From Pseudomonas chlororaphis (GTDB lineage: Bacteria > Pseudomonadota > Gammaproteobacteria > Pseudomonadales > Pseudomonadaceae), in contig CP011020.1 in assembly GCA_001023535.1 (NCBI GenBank), positions 5,268,501-5,332,500 on the forward strand: a DNA stretch of 64,000 bases, read 5' to 3'. A program made the position numbers and the translations under genes. Positions 1-9,589 of the stretch are shown here, piece after piece (the first letter of the stretch is position 1; every line of letters begins with the position of its first letter). Under the pieces are notes generated by a model. That model was not told the origin of the DNA, searched no databases, and worked only from the letters and a program-made list of their open reading frames with translations.

Positions 1-803
1 ACGCTGGGTTGTTGTGGGTGCATCGCAATGAACTCCTCTACCAAGGCCAGCCAGGCCTGCATCACATCCTGCAGGGGTTTGTAGCTCGGGGCCAGTTGGT
101 CCAGGCAGGCATCGCTCCAGGCTTGGAGCCGTTGCAGGTGTTGCAGGCTCAACATCAGGCTGCCCTGGCGATGCAACCAGAACGACAACGGCGTGCCGCG
201 AATCAGTTCGTCGAGTTTCTTTTGATCGGTCCGCGCCGTCTCGACCGCGACCTTGGCGCTCTTGCTGTCATTGCCCAGCACCAGCCGGCGTTGCAGGCGT
301 TGCCAGTCATGCAGGCAGAAATTGGCGTAGGTCGGGTCATCGCCATCGAGCAACGGCACCCGGGTCAGCAGCACCTCACTGTAGCGTCGCACCAACCACT
401 CCAACGGCATCACCCGCCAGGAGCAGTCGCCGTCCTCGGCCTGGGGGTGCAAGTGCTCCGGGTAGCGTTCGCACAGGCCCGCCACCAGCGCCAAGCTGCC
501 CGGCAAGCCCTCCAGGCCCGACAGGTGCAGCCAGGCCTCCCCCAGCCAGGCGCTGATCATCAGGTCCTTGCTGCGCTCAAGCAGCAGCAGGGTGGCGAGC
601 CGTTCCAGCTCCGGCCATTGGGCGCGCTTGATCGGCGACTCCCAGACACCAGCAGGCAGACTGGTGTCGTCCTCGCGACGCAACTCGCGCAATCGGTCGT
701 ACACCGGTTCGTAGCGCAAATCCTGGCCACAGGGCGCCTGGGCGTCGAGCGGTTCCAGCAGTTGCGTGACCAATTCGGGCAATGGGCTGATCGGCAAGCT
801 CAT
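1..803 (-). CDS. tssA: T6SS protein TssA (ImpA N-terminal type), 3' end beyond window
   Basis: The leftward frame opens with an ATG whose bases overlap the tssM stop (ATGA) and stays open to the window edge, giving 267 residues. The start reads MSLPISPLPELVTQLL and is followed by an ApCGxDLRYEPVYDxLRELRREDD segment, the hallmark of the ImpA_N domain. TssA caps the growing sheath-tube and coordinates baseplate and membrane complex assembly in the cytoplasm. It is the last visible gene of the leftward tssJKLMA block and is probably translationally coupled to tssM. The C-terminal part that separates TssA subclasses is outside the window, so the subclass cannot be assigned. Confidence 0.9.
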   Translation of the reverse strand, partial: MSLPISPLPELVTQLLEPLDAQAPCGQDLRYEPVYDRLRELRREDDTSLPAGVWESPIKRAQWPELERLATLLLLERSKDLMISAWLGEAWLHLSGLEGLPGSLALVAGLCERYPEHLHPQAEDGDCSWRVMPLEWLVRRYSEVLLTRVPLLDGDDPTYANFCLHDWQRLQRRLVLGNDSKSAKVAVETARTDQKKLDELIRGTPLSFWLHRQGSLMLSLQHLQRLQAWSDACLDQLAPSYKPLQDVMQAWLALVEEFIAMHPQQPS

Positions 804-3800
804 GGGGTCTCCTCACGGGTGGCGATGGTCGACGTCGACGAGGTCGCCATGAACGGCGAACGGGGCGCCCGGGTCGGCAGCGGCGGCATCGACAGCGGCA
901 GCTTCGAGCCCTGGCTCATCAACGACACGCGCACGAACATCAGGGTTTGCCGGGCGACGCGATCCTGGGCCAGGCCCTGAGGCTGCGGGGCCTGCGTCGG
1001 ATTGCGGGCGATCACCGGCAACTGCAAGGTCAACGGGAAATCGGTGTAGTCGACGTTGGGTTGGCGCTGGGCCGACACCAGCGAACGCATCAGGCGCAGC
1101 AATGACCACGGCCCCTGGTACTGCCAACCCGCCTCCAGGTCGCGCACCACCAGGTTCGGCTGCAGGGGGTCGTTGGCCGGACGCTGGTAGCCGTTGCGCG
1201 CCCAGCGCAGCGTCAGACTGACGGGTTGCCCGACCATCCAGCGCAGATTCTGCTGGGCCTCGCCCGGGTAGTTGATCTGTTGGTTGCCGGCGCTCAAATC
1301 CCAGGCGATCACCTGGTCGGCGCCACGTTCCTGCTCGCGATCGGTGCGCCAGCGCACGTCCATCTCCACGCCGAGAAGGCCACTTTTGTCCCGCACGAAC
1401 AGCGGCCCGAGCCAGGTACCGGCCTGTTTCAAGCCCTTGAGAAAATCTTCGGCGGCCAGGCGGTCCGGGGTCTGGCTCAGGGTCAGCCCCGCCTGGGCCA
1501 GGGGCAAGCGGGTGTCGATCAACTCCAGCAGCCGCTGCACCCGCGCCGGGTCAGCGTCGCTGGCGCGCACATCCTGGGAAAACGGAAAGCGCCCGGCCAG
1601 GTACTGATTGAAGTAGTCGGCCAGGTCATTCCAGGCGGTCGCCGCCTGGTTCTGCTGTAGGTACAGGCAGCGTTGCAGGGCACTCTGTTGCAGCGCGACC
1701 GCACGCTGGGCCACGTCGCCGCGCCCGCCGGACAGGTTGGAGGTCTGCAGGATCTGCGCGCAGGAGGCCGTGTCCATCTCGATGAAGTCGCGGCTCACCA
1801 ACTGTTCGAACTGCGCCGCCGAACTTGCCGGGTTCTGGCTCTTGTACTTGAGCAACTCGTCATTGAGGGCCATGAACCGCGCCACCTGGTCATGTTCCAG
1901 GGCCGACAGGTTGTCCTGCTGGACGATCAGCCATTCCAGCGCCGGCATACGCTGCTCGGCGATCTGCAACATGGCGGCGAACTGCTGGTTGAGGTTCAGC
2001 TTCAGGTCCTGGGGATCGGTGGCGCCATACAGTTGCAGGCCAAAGTTCTTCGACCCGTTCCAGCGCTGGACATCCGCCCGCTGGCTGAACAGCGGCTGGG
2101 CTTCGATCTCCTGCTGGGCGCTCCTGATCTGCGCCAGGGCGCGGCGATTGAGCAAGCGCTGCAAGCGCGTCGCCAGATCGCTGCGGTGCACGTCCATGAA
2201 GGCTTTTTGCAAGGCCACTGCCTGGGTGGTTTGCACGTTGAAGGGCATGCCCGGCAACTGTTCGTCGCTCTCATCCAGGCTCAGCCACATCGCCCGGGCC
2301 GCGGCGCCTTCAGCCGCCTGGATCAGCGCCTCCCGGTAAACCGGCGGGATGCGCGACAGTTCCTCGTTGGTGTAGCTCTTGTAGCTGGCGAAGTAATTCA
2401 GGGCCACGCTGAAGTCATCGCTGCCGCTGCCCTGCCCTGTTGGATCGGTGTCGCTGTCCGACGGGGCCTTCTGCAACGCCAACGCGACGAAATCACGTTT
2501 GAACAAGGCTTGGACCGCGCCGTTCAGCGCCGTGACGTGATCCTGCAACACCAACAGCCCACTGCCCTGTTGCACCAGCAAGTTGTCCCGGGAACCGGCC
2601 TGGACAATCCACTGGTCGCGAAAACTCTGCTGCAGCTTCGCCGCCTGGCTCTCCAGGTCCTGCTCGATGTCGGGACCAAGCAGCGTGCTGTGGCCGACCT
2701 TGTCCATCAGTTGTGTGTAACCGGGCACCAGGTCCTGACCCTTGCCGCGCCCCCAGGCCGCATTGGTCAGGCTCACCAGTGTTTGCAAATCGTCGATCAG
2801 CGCCATCAGGTCTTCGAGCTCGCTCAAGGAGTTGCCGCCACCGGCCTCCAGCCGTTGCAGGTGCAGCTTGAGGTAGCCGGCCTGGCGCACGAAGTTGTCC
2901 GCCAGGAAGTAATGATCGAGCCAGCGCTGCATCAGGCCGGTGAAATTGTCCGAGACCACCGGTCGCGCGGCGTTCAGGTCCAGCCCCTTCAAATCATCGT
3001 TGTGGGCGTCAAACAGCACCCGGTTGTAGAAGCGTGCGCGGCTCAAGGTGCCGGTGTTGAGGTTCAGCGACAACGCGTTGTCACTCAGTTGCACCAGTTC
3101 ATCCAGGGGCGCCTTGGGGTTGTTCACCGCCTGGTTGAAGAGTTGGTTGTGCTGCTCCAGGCGTACCGCCCGCTCCACCAGGTCCTTGGCCTTCACGTAG
3201 CTCTGCCATTGCGCCGGGTCTTCACTTTGCACGTTGCCACGTCGCTCGGTGTTGCGGATCGCCTTGAGCTGCTCCAGGTCCGCCGCCAGCAGGTCGCGCA
3301 ACGGCAGTATCCAATGGTGCCGGGCCGTCAGGCGCAAGCCCTCCTCCAATTGCGTGTCCACCGAGGAAAACCACGACGTCGGGAACACCACCGAGACGAA
3401 GCGCCAGCGCGGTGCCTTCTCCAGCATGCTCCAATAGTTCTGCACATTGTGTCGGGTCGGTTCCAGACGGGGCTTGTCCGGGTCGAGCACCCAATGGTTC
3501 TTGTGGGTGCTGAGGATCAGTTGCGAGAGCTCCTCGGCCTGTTCGATCGAGTCCTGCCAGACCCAGACCATGCCCCCCATCCAGGCCAACCCAACCACCA
3601 GCGCCACCGCACCGGCCAACCGATGCCAACGCTGGCGCAAGCGCAACAGTCGGGGCACCGGCTGCGCCAGGCCGCGCTCGGCCACCAGCCGCCGTGCCCA
3701 CAACTGCCGGGCGAACACCGTCTGACGCAAGGCGCTGTCACTGGCGATCACGGCGTCGGCGCCAGTGGCCGACGCCTGGCTGGCGGTGAAATACACACCG

Positions 3801-4657
3801 CGAAAACGCGGCGCCTCGCCTTGGGCATTGCCTTGGAACACCGGCTCCAGAAGGATCTGCAAGGCTCGGCGCAAACCTTCGAAGCGCTCCGGCAGCCCAT
3901 AGAGATCACTGCTCAATTGGCCCGACAGCGCCCCGATTTCGATGATCGATTGCGACAACGCGGCATTGACCTGATCCAGCGCCTGATCGCTCCATTGCGA
4001 CTGCCACGCCGCCTCCGGCAGGTAGGGTGACGACCAGCCCAGCGTCGATTCCCGTGCCTCGGCGGGCAGTGCGCTGATCAATTCCTGGAAGCCGGGCAGT
4101 TCTTGCATCCCGGTAATCACCACGTACACCGGCAGACTCAGGCCGAAGCGTTGCAGCAGGTCGATGAAACTGCGCCGGACCTTAAGGCTAAAGTCGGCGG
4201 TGTGCTCAATGTCGCCGAGCCGGTCGAACGGCACGGTCCAGATCACCGCATCCAGTGGCCGCTTGCTGCGCAAGCGCAGGAGCAGTCCCAACAGGCGCCA
4301 CCAATTGCCCCGCTGCCGGTTCATGCCTTCCTCGGGCAGGAACAACGCCTGGGGCACCACCAGCACCGCGCCCTCGGCATCCGACCACCAGCGGCCAAAC
4401 CACGCCGCCTTGTCCGTCGGTTGCAGGCGCCATTGGGCGCACAGCTGGGCCCCGTCAGTGTCGTTGCCGAGCATCAGCAGCCAGGGCATCTGGTAGCGGT
4501 CCCGCACGCCTTGCTCTTGCTCCATGTGGCGCACGGCCCCATAGAAACTGCGGATCGCCGCCCCGCCCTGGGTGCGCAGCCACCAGAGCGCCGCCACCAC
4601 CAACAGCACCAGAAGAATGGCGAGCACCACCAGCGCGACGATGCTCAAAGGGCTCAT
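800..4657 (-). CDS. tssM: T6SS inner-membrane protein TssM (IcmF family)
   Basis: This is a 1285-residue protein of the IcmF/TssM family. It spans the periplasm and, with TssL and TssJ, forms the trans-envelope complex of the T6SS. The chosen ATG at 4657 overlaps the tssL stop by four bases and starts directly with a transmembrane helix (residues about 5-27). A second helix lies near residues 346-367 (LAGAVALVVGLAWMGG), followed by a large periplasmic region. Where many TssM proteins have a Walker A motif (GxxGxGKT), this one reads LMLGNDTDGAQLC, with no GK[ST], so the cytoplasmic NTP-binding site looks degenerate. An upstream in-frame extension to 4921 is rejected because it lies inside tssL. 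Confidence 0.96.
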   Translation of the reverse strand: MSPLSIVALVVLAILLVLLVVAALWWLRTQGGAAIRSFYGAVRHMEQEQGVRDRYQMPWLLMLGNDTDGAQLCAQWRLQPTDKAAWFGRWWSDAEGAVLVVPQALFLPEEGMNRQRGNWWRLLGLLLRLRSKRPLDAVIWTVPFDRLGDIEHTADFSLKVRRSFIDLLQRFGLSLPVYVVITGMQELPGFQELISALPAEARESTLGWSSPYLPEAAWQSQWSDQALDQVNAALSQSIIEIGALSGQLSSDLYGLPERFEGLRRALQILLEPVFQGNAQGEAPRFRGVYFTASQASATGADAVIASDSALRQTVFARQLWARRLVAERGLAQPVPRLLRLRQRWHRLAGAVALVVGLAWMGGMVWVWQDSIEQAEELSQLILSTHKNHWVLDPDKPRLEPTRHNVQNYWSMLEKAPRWRFVSVVFPTSWFSSVDTQLEEGLRLTARHHWILPLRDLLAADLEQLKAIRNTERRGNVQSEDPAQWQSYVKAKDLVERAVRLEQHNQLFNQAVNNPKAPLDELVQLSDNALSLNLNTGTLSRARFYNRVLFDAHNDDLKGLDLNAARPVVSDNFTGLMQRWLDHYFLADNFVRQAGYLKLHLQRLEAGGGNSLSELEDLMALIDDLQTLVSLTNAAWGRGKGQDLVPGYTQLMDKVGHSTLLGPDIEQDLESQAAKLQQSFRDQWIVQAGSRDNLLVQQGSGLLVLQDHVTALNGAVQALFKRDFVALALQKAPSDSDTDPTGQGSGSDDFSVALNYFASYKSYTNEELSRIPPVYREALIQAAEGAAARAMWLSLDESDEQLPGMPFNVQTTQAVALQKAFMDVHRSDLATRLQRLLNRRALAQIRSAQQEIEAQPLFSQRADVQRWNGSKNFGLQLYGATDPQDLKLNLNQQFAAMLQIAEQRMPALEWLIVQQDNLSALEHDQVARFMALNDELLKYKSQNPASSAAQFEQLVSRDFIEMDTASCAQILQTSNLSGGRGDVAQRAVALQQSALQRCLYLQQNQAATAWNDLADYFNQYLAGRFPFSQDVRASDADPARVQRLLELIDTRLPLAQAGLTLSQTPDRLAAEDFLKGLKQAGTWLGPLFVRDKSGLLGVEMDVRWRTDREQERGADQVIAWDLSAGNQQINYPGEAQQNLRWMVGQPVSLTLRWARNGYQRPANDPLQPNLVVRDLEAGWQYQGPWSLLRLMRSLVSAQRQPNVDYTDFPLTLQLPVIARNPTQAPQPQGLAQDRVARQTLMFVRVSLMSQGSKLPLSMPPLPTRAPRSPFMATSSTSTIATREETP

Positions 4658-5415
4658 GAGTCCTGCTCCTGGACCACCGATTCGTTCAGTTGCAGCACCG
4701 GTTCGAGTGCCCCACGGATGTCGCGCCAGAACACCTGCCCCAACCCCGTCAGCAACACCACCATCGCCAGGATCGCCAGCCCCAGACGCAACCCGTCCGG
4801 CAGGGATTGCTGCGCCGGCAACCGCAGCGGCGGTGCCGCCGCCGACAGCGCCAGGCGTTCGCTGACATCGACAAAGTCCGGTTCGTGCTGCCAGGCGAAG
4901 GTGAACAGCGCCACCCGCCATTTTTCATGCAGGACCTGGCCAGGCTCGCCCCGCAGGCGGCCCTGGAAACCGAGGATCAAACATTGCAGGTAGACATTGG
5001 CCAGGTCGCGGGTGCCGGGCATCTGCTCATCCAGCAGTTTCTTGATCGCCGCGGGCAAGCGCTCGCCGGCCTGGCGACTGGAATACATTCGCGATTCGAG
5101 CGGATGCTGCTGCCAGGCCAGTTGCCCTGGCCACGGGGTGAACAGCAGGGTTTCGTCCACCAGGGCGACGAAGGCATAGACCACCGACTTGACCTGCTCG
5201 CTCGCGGCGTCGCCAACGGTGGCGAACGCCATTCGCCACAGGCGCTGGGCGCAGCGCCCGGAAAACTCCACCACGCGGCTGACCACGACGGCGGGGTCGC
5301 TTTCCTTGGGCAGGTCCTGCCATTCCTGGGACCACTTCAGCCAGGCCTGGCGAAAAGCGCTGCTCAGCGGCGCCTCGTGCAGACCCCGAACCGCCCCGCC
5401 ACTTCCGTCTGGCAT
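4654..5415 (-). CDS. tssL: T6SS inner-membrane protein TssL (DotU/IcmH family)
   Basis: This 253-residue protein has the DotU layout: a soluble helical N-terminal domain (conserved VYAFVALVDETLL and FYxxLEhRMY-like segments near residues 80-110) followed by a single C-terminal membrane anchor at about residues 208-230 and a short periplasmic tail. There is no C-terminal OmpA/peptidoglycan-binding domain, so it is the short form. It partners with TssM in the membrane complex. It starts 18 bases after the tssK stop and overlaps tssM by four bases. Confidence 0.95.
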   Translation of the reverse strand: MPDGSGGAVRGLHEAPLSSAFRQAWLKWSQEWQDLPKESDPAVVVSRVVEFSGRCAQRLWRMAFATVGDAASEQVKSVVYAFVALVDETLLFTPWPGQLAWQQHPLESRMYSSRQAGERLPAAIKKLLDEQMPGTRDLANVYLQCLILGFQGRLRGEPGQVLHEKWRVALFTFAWQHEPDFVDVSERLALSAAAPPLRLPAQQSLPDGLRLGLAILAMVVLLTGLGQVFWRDIRGALEPVLQLNESVVQEQDS

Positions 5416-5433
5416 ACGACTCCCCTTTTGCGA

Positions 5434-6765
5434 TCAGGCACTTTCACCGGCTTGCGCCACGAACAACACCACTTGCCACGGGCTGCTGGCCTGGGCCGAC
5501 GCCGGCGCCACGATGTGCAGCGGCAATTGCCCGTCGAACCATTGCCCGCTGGCGGCCACCACAAACAGACGGGTGTCGTCGCCGACGCTGTAGGCGACCT
5601 GCTCATTGCGGCTCATGGCCTGGTGGGGCAACCCGCTCATGCGCTGTCGACTCAGCAGCGGTACATGGGGCGCGGAGGCGATGATCGCGCCACGCAGCCA
5701 TTCACCCGCCGCCTGCTCGCTGGCGCCGTTGGGCATGCGCAGGCCGATCACCAGGCGTTGGGTCGGTTGGTCGTCGGGTAACTGGATCGAGAAGACCTGG
5801 TCGTTACGTTCGAAGGCCAGGCTGCGATAACCGGCGCGGATCAACTCCAGGGTGGTCTCCAGCCAGTCGAGCAACGGCTCGTAGCCGCGCTGCAATTCGA
5901 GGAAATCCAGCGGCGCGAAAGCCGGCACGCCCGCCAGCGGATCGAGGGCCGACCACGCGCCAGCCAACCCCAGCAGCGCGCCGTAAAGCGATTGCGGCGT
6001 CGCCACCCGGGTGTTCAGCGCCCCTTCGACTTCCGGCAGCCGCGCCCACAGCGCCGTCAATTGTCGACGGATCTCCAGGGCGTCGTCCTGGTTGCCGGCG
6101 GCCTGGGCCTGGCGCAACCGGCCGGCGAGGAACATGCATTTTTCCCGCGCCCGGGCACACAGCCCGACGATGCGCCGGCCCAACAGCGATTCCGGCAACA
6201 GGACCGGCGTCGGTGGCGTGTAGGGCACGCGCCAGAAGCCGCCGCCCTCCTTGCGAATGCGCAGCAGCGGCAGGCAGATCGAGTCGGCCCGGCTCAACTG
6301 CGTGCACAGCCTGGGGTTGGGTCGCCAGACCGTGATCGACTCGGGAAACTCGCCGCTGGTCAGGTCTGGCAATGCCTCGCCGACCACCGATTGCAGGCGC
6401 CCCTTGAGCGGCAGCAGTTGCCCGGCACGCCAGAGCGGACTGACGGCCAGGTACACGGTCACGGTGGCGTCGTCGGTCTTGTTGACCGCCTCGTTGATGT
6501 CCAGCTCCAGGGTCGGCCCGACCCCGGCCTGCAGGTTGACCGCCAACCCGTCCGGCAAGGTGCCTTGCAGTTGCAGCAGCCGCACCTGGCCGGCGCTCAG
6601 GGCCGAGGGGTCGACGTCCAGTTGACTGACGCCCCAGAACCAGGGGTTGCAGGCACCGGCGAAATGCGCGGCCAGGGCCTCGGCGCGCAGCCCTTGCAAT
6701 TGAAAATGCTGGGGCAGCAATTGCATGCCCTCATGCCAGCACACCGCGTCAGGTAACAGACTCAT
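5434..6765 (-). CDS. tssK: T6SS baseplate protein TssK
   Basis: This is a 443-residue protein beginning MSLLPDAVCWHEGMQLLPQH, the typical TssK opening with the WxEGMxLxPQHFQ motif. TssK links the baseplate wedges (TssEFG) to the cytoplasmic parts of TssL and TssM. Length and gene position between tssJ and tssL match the family. It lies in the leftward operon, 49 bases after tssJ. Confidence 0.96.
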   Translation of the reverse strand: MSLLPDAVCWHEGMQLLPQHFQLQGLRAEALAAHFAGACNPWFWGVSQLDVDPSALSAGQVRLLQLQGTLPDGLAVNLQAGVGPTLELDINEAVNKTDDATVTVYLAVSPLWRAGQLLPLKGRLQSVVGEALPDLTSGEFPESITVWRPNPRLCTQLSRADSICLPLLRIRKEGGGFWRVPYTPPTPVLLPESLLGRRIVGLCARAREKCMFLAGRLRQAQAAGNQDDALEIRRQLTALWARLPEVEGALNTRVATPQSLYGALLGLAGAWSALDPLAGVPAFAPLDFLELQRGYEPLLDWLETTLELIRAGYRSLAFERNDQVFSIQLPDDQPTQRLVIGLRMPNGASEQAAGEWLRGAIIASAPHVPLLSRQRMSGLPHQAMSRNEQVAYSVGDDTRLFVVAASGQWFDGQLPLHIVAPASAQASSPWQVVLFVAQAGESA

Positions 6766-6814
6766 ACGACTCCCTTCGACATCTCAATGTCGCCGCTCCC
6801 AGGGCGGCCCGCGG

Positions 6815-7267
6815 TCACTCGGGCTGGCCGTCATTGACCAGTGTCATCTCACGACTTTCGAACTTCAGCCAGGCCGTGCGCTGGTCGTCCAGCCGAAGCC
6901 GGTGGGCTCCGGGAGTGTTATAGCTGGCGAAGACCAAAAGTCCAGCGGCACGCCGCCCCTCCAAGGGGAAGGGCTGATGGTCGATGAATTGCCCCGGCAC
7001 CAGCTCCAGTCCCCAGACCGCCATGCGTTGACGATAATCGCGCTGGAACTGTTCGCGTTCGGCAAACCATTGGCGGGCGGTGATCCCCGACAACTGCTTG
7101 AGCAGGTCCGGGTCTTCGACGGCGATGAAATCCACCGCGATCGGCGTGTTGTCATTGGCCCCGGAAGCGACGTCCAGGGTCAGGCTGTCCAGGTCGACGC
7201 TGGGAGCAAAGAGCGAGCAACCGGTGAGCACCAGGCTCAAAAAAAATCCGGAAAAAAACACACGCAA
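6815..7267 (-). CDS. tssJ: T6SS outer-membrane lipoprotein TssJ
   Basis: This 150-residue protein has a short lipoprotein signal peptide ending in the lipobox LTGC (Cys17). The mature part is about 130 residues, the size expected of TssJ, which anchors TssM to the outer membrane. Overall sequence is divergent, so the call rests on lipobox, size and position before tssK. The start is taken as TTG at 7267 because GGAAG lies seven bases upstream. The GTG two codons further in (7263) has worse spacing. It is the first gene of the leftward T6SS block and faces tssB across a shared 223-base region. Confidence 0.85.
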   Translation of the reverse strand: MRVFFSGFFLSLVLTGCSLFAPSVDLDSLTLDVASGANDNTPIAVDFIAVEDPDLLKQLSGITARQWFAEREQFQRDYRQRMAVWGLELVPGQFIDHQPFPLEGRRAAGLLVFASYNTPGAHRLRLDDQRTAWLKFESREMTLVNDGQPE

Positions 7268-7490
7268 AATGAATCTTCCTTTTCTCAGCGGTCAAAAATT
7301 GTTTTTGCTTGCATTTTTATAGACCTGTTCTAGCGTCTTGGATAGTTCGGCCAGCACGGTCGAATGCGCCAGGTTCGTCAAGGGAATGACAGGTTTTCTG
7401 CCCTTCATTTGCAACCTGTGGATCAGCAAGGGATTGCGATGAGCGGGCCTCCCGATGCATTGCGCCCCACATGCATCGGAGACGGCCACC
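7268..7490. promoter_or_regulatory. Divergent tssJ / tssB intergenic region
   Basis: This 223-base gap must hold the promoters for both T6SS blocks. On the tssJ side there is an AT-rich tract that reads TATAAAAAT on the minus strand near 7311-7319, a possible -10. I found no convincing sigma-54 GG-N10-GC element and no clear palindromic operator. A Shine-Dalgarno GGAG sits about ten bases before the tssB ATG. Confidence 0.4.
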
Positions 7491-8051
7491 ATGGCAGAAA
7501 GTACCCAGCACAAGCTCGACCGAGTTCGCCCTCCCCGCGTCCAGATCACCTATGACGTGGAAATCGGCAACGCCATCGAGAAAAAGGAATTGCCACTGGT
7601 GGTCGGCATCCTGGCCGACCTCTCGGGCAAGCCATTGGACCCGTTGCCCAAGCTCAATGAGCGGCGATTCACGGAGATCGACCGGGACAATTTCAACGAG
7701 GTGCTCGCCTCCATCTCCCCACGTGCCACGCTCCAGGTGAACAACACCCTCAGTGGCGACGACAGCAAGCTCAACATCGAACTCAACTTCCGCCACATCG
7801 ACGACTTCGACCCGGTCAAGGTCGTGGAGCAGGTCACCCCGCTGCGGCGCTTGTTCGAAGCCCGCCAACGCCTGCGCGACCTGCTGACCAAGCTCGATGG
7901 CAACGACGACCTGGACAAGCTGCTGCGCGACGTGATCGCCAACACCGAGGGCCTGCAGGAGATCAAGTCGGCGCGGCCCCAGGACGCCTCGCCGGAACAG
8001 CCCGCCGTAGCCGCCAACGATGACCCGGCCCCCGCCGAACCAAAGGCCTGA
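7491..8051 (+). CDS. tssB: T6SS contractile sheath small subunit TssB (VipA)
   Basis: This 186-residue protein starts MAESTQHKLDRVRPPRVQIT and contains the TssB pattern VEKKELPLVVGILADLSG with NELNFxxxDDFxP further on. TssB and TssC form the contractile sheath that drives the Hcp tube. The ATG at 7491 has GGAG about ten bases upstream. An in-frame ATG at 7455 is also open but lacks a good ribosome site. The C-terminus has a Pro/Ala-rich tail. tssC follows 30 bases later. Confidence 0.96.
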   Translation: MAESTQHKLDRVRPPRVQITYDVEIGNAIEKKELPLVVGILADLSGKPLDPLPKLNERRFTEIDRDNFNEVLASISPRATLQVNNTLSGDDSKLNIELNFRHIDDFDPVKVVEQVTPLRRLFEARQRLRDLLTKLDGNDDLDKLLRDVIANTEGLQEIKSARPQDASPEQPAVAANDDPAPAEPKA

Positions 8052-8081
8052 TCGCGCTCATCATTCAAGGGAGATAAAGCC

Positions 8082-9563
8082 ATGCCTGCTTCATCCAGCG
8101 CTCAAACCAGCGAGAGCACGACCCAGACCCTGTCCCTGCTGGACAAGATCATCGCCGAGGGCCGCATGGCCCACGACGACAGCCAGCAGGACTACGCCCG
8201 CGACATGCTGGCCGAATTCGCCACCCAGGTTCTCGACGAAGGCATGGCCATCGACAAGGACACCGTGGCGATGATCAACGACCGCATCAGCCAGATCGAC
8301 GAATTGATCAGCGCCCAGCTCAACGAAGTGCTGCACCATCCCGAGCTGCAGAAACTCGAAGCCTCCTGGCGCGGCCTGCACCTGTTGGTGCAGAACACCG
8401 AAACCAGCACCCGGCTCAAGTTGCGCCTGCTCAACGTGACCCAGAAGGAGCTGCAGAACGACCTGGAGAAGGCCGTCGAATTCGACCAGAGCGCGCTGTT
8501 CAAGAAGATCTACGAAGAAGAATACGGCACCTTCGGCGGGCACCCGTTCAGCCTGCTGGTGGGCGACTACACCTTCGGCCGGCACCCGCAGGACATCGGC
8601 CTGCTGGAAAAACTCTCGAACGTGGCGGCAGCGGCGCATGCGCCGTTCATTGCCGCCGCCAGCCCCCGGTTGTTCGACATGACCAGTTTCACCGAACTGG
8701 CGGTTCCCCGTGACCTGTCGAAGATTTTCGAGAGCCAGGAACTGATCAAGTGGCGCTCGTTCCGCGAAAGCGAAGACTCGCGCTATGTGTCCCTGGTGCT
8801 GCCGCACTTCCTGTTGCGCCTGCCCTATGGGCCGGACACTCTGCCGGTGGAAGGCATCAACTACGTCGAGGACGTCAACGGCACCGACCACAGCAAGTAC
8901 CTGTGGGGCAACGCCGCCTGGGCGCTGTCGCAACGCATCACCGAGGCCTTCGCCAAGTACGGCTGGTGCGCGGCGATCCGCGGCGCCGAGGGCGGTGGCG
9001 CGGTGGAAGGCCTGCCGGCCCATACCTTCCGCACCAGCTCCGGGGACCTTTCGCTCAAGTGCCCGACCGAAGTGGCGATCACCGACCGCCGCGAAAAAGA
9101 ACTCAACGACCTCGGTTTCATTTCCCTGTGCCACAAGAAAAACAGCGACGTGGCGGTGTTCTTCGGCGGCCAGACCACCAACAAGGCCAAGCTCTACAAC
9201 ACCAATGAAGCCAACGCCAACGCGCGCATCTCGGCGATGCTGCCGTACGTGCTGGCGGCCTCGCGCTTCGCCCACTATCTGAAGGTAATCATGCGCGACA
9301 AGGTCGGCAGCTTCATGACCCGCGACAACGTGCAGACCTACCTCAACAACTGGATCGCCGACTACGTCCTGATCAACGACAACGCGCCGCAGGAGATCAA
9401 GGCGCAGTACCCGTTGCGCGAGGCGCGGGTGGACGTGACGGAAGTGGCCGGCAAGCCGGGCGCCTACAAGGCCACGGTGTTCCTGCGGCCGCACTTCCAG
9501 CTCGAGGAACTGACCGCGTCGATCCGCCTGGTGGCGACCCTGCCGCCACCGGTTGCGGCCTGA
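8082..9563 (+). CDS. tssC: T6SS contractile sheath large subunit TssC (VipB)
   Basis: This 493-residue protein matches TssC in length and motifs: LHLLVQNTETSTRLKLRLLN near residue 105, the EEYGTFGGxPFSLLVGDY segment near residue 147 and a C-terminal FxLEEL region. It forms the sheath with TssB and carries the surface recognised by ClpV together with TssB. A GGGAG site lies about eleven bases upstream of the ATG. Downstream, a REP palindrome separates it from hcp. Confidence 0.97.
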   Translation: MPASSSAQTSESTTQTLSLLDKIIAEGRMAHDDSQQDYARDMLAEFATQVLDEGMAIDKDTVAMINDRISQIDELISAQLNEVLHHPELQKLEASWRGLHLLVQNTETSTRLKLRLLNVTQKELQNDLEKAVEFDQSALFKKIYEEEYGTFGGHPFSLLVGDYTFGRHPQDIGLLEKLSNVAAAAHAPFIAAASPRLFDMTSFTELAVPRDLSKIFESQELIKWRSFRESEDSRYVSLVLPHFLLRLPYGPDTLPVEGINYVEDVNGTDHSKYLWGNAAWALSQRITEAFAKYGWCAAIRGAEGGGAVEGLPAHTFRTSSGDLSLKCPTEVAITDRREKELNDLGFISLCHKKNSDVAVFFGGQTTNKAKLYNTNEANANARISAMLPYVLAASRFAHYLKVIMRDKVGSFMTRDNVQTYLNNWIADYVLINDNAPQEIKAQYPLREARVDVTEVAGKPGAYKATVFLRPHFQLEELTASIRLVATLPPPVAA

Positions 9564-9589
9564 CGACGCATAGGACCGTGACAGAGAAA

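Noticed and set aside
9..980. Plus-strand open frame at the left edge
   Set aside because: It is antisense to tssA and the end of tssM. The minus-strand frame gives a clear ImpA N-terminal protein.
1673..4030. Long open frame on the plus strand opposite tssM (785 codons)
   Set aside because: It is the antisense shadow of tssM in GC-rich DNA, rich in Gln/His/Arg, with no ribosome site or recognisable domain.
7268..7490. Sigma-54 promoter for the T6SS blocks
   Set aside because: No GG-N10-GC element of acceptable quality was found on either strand.
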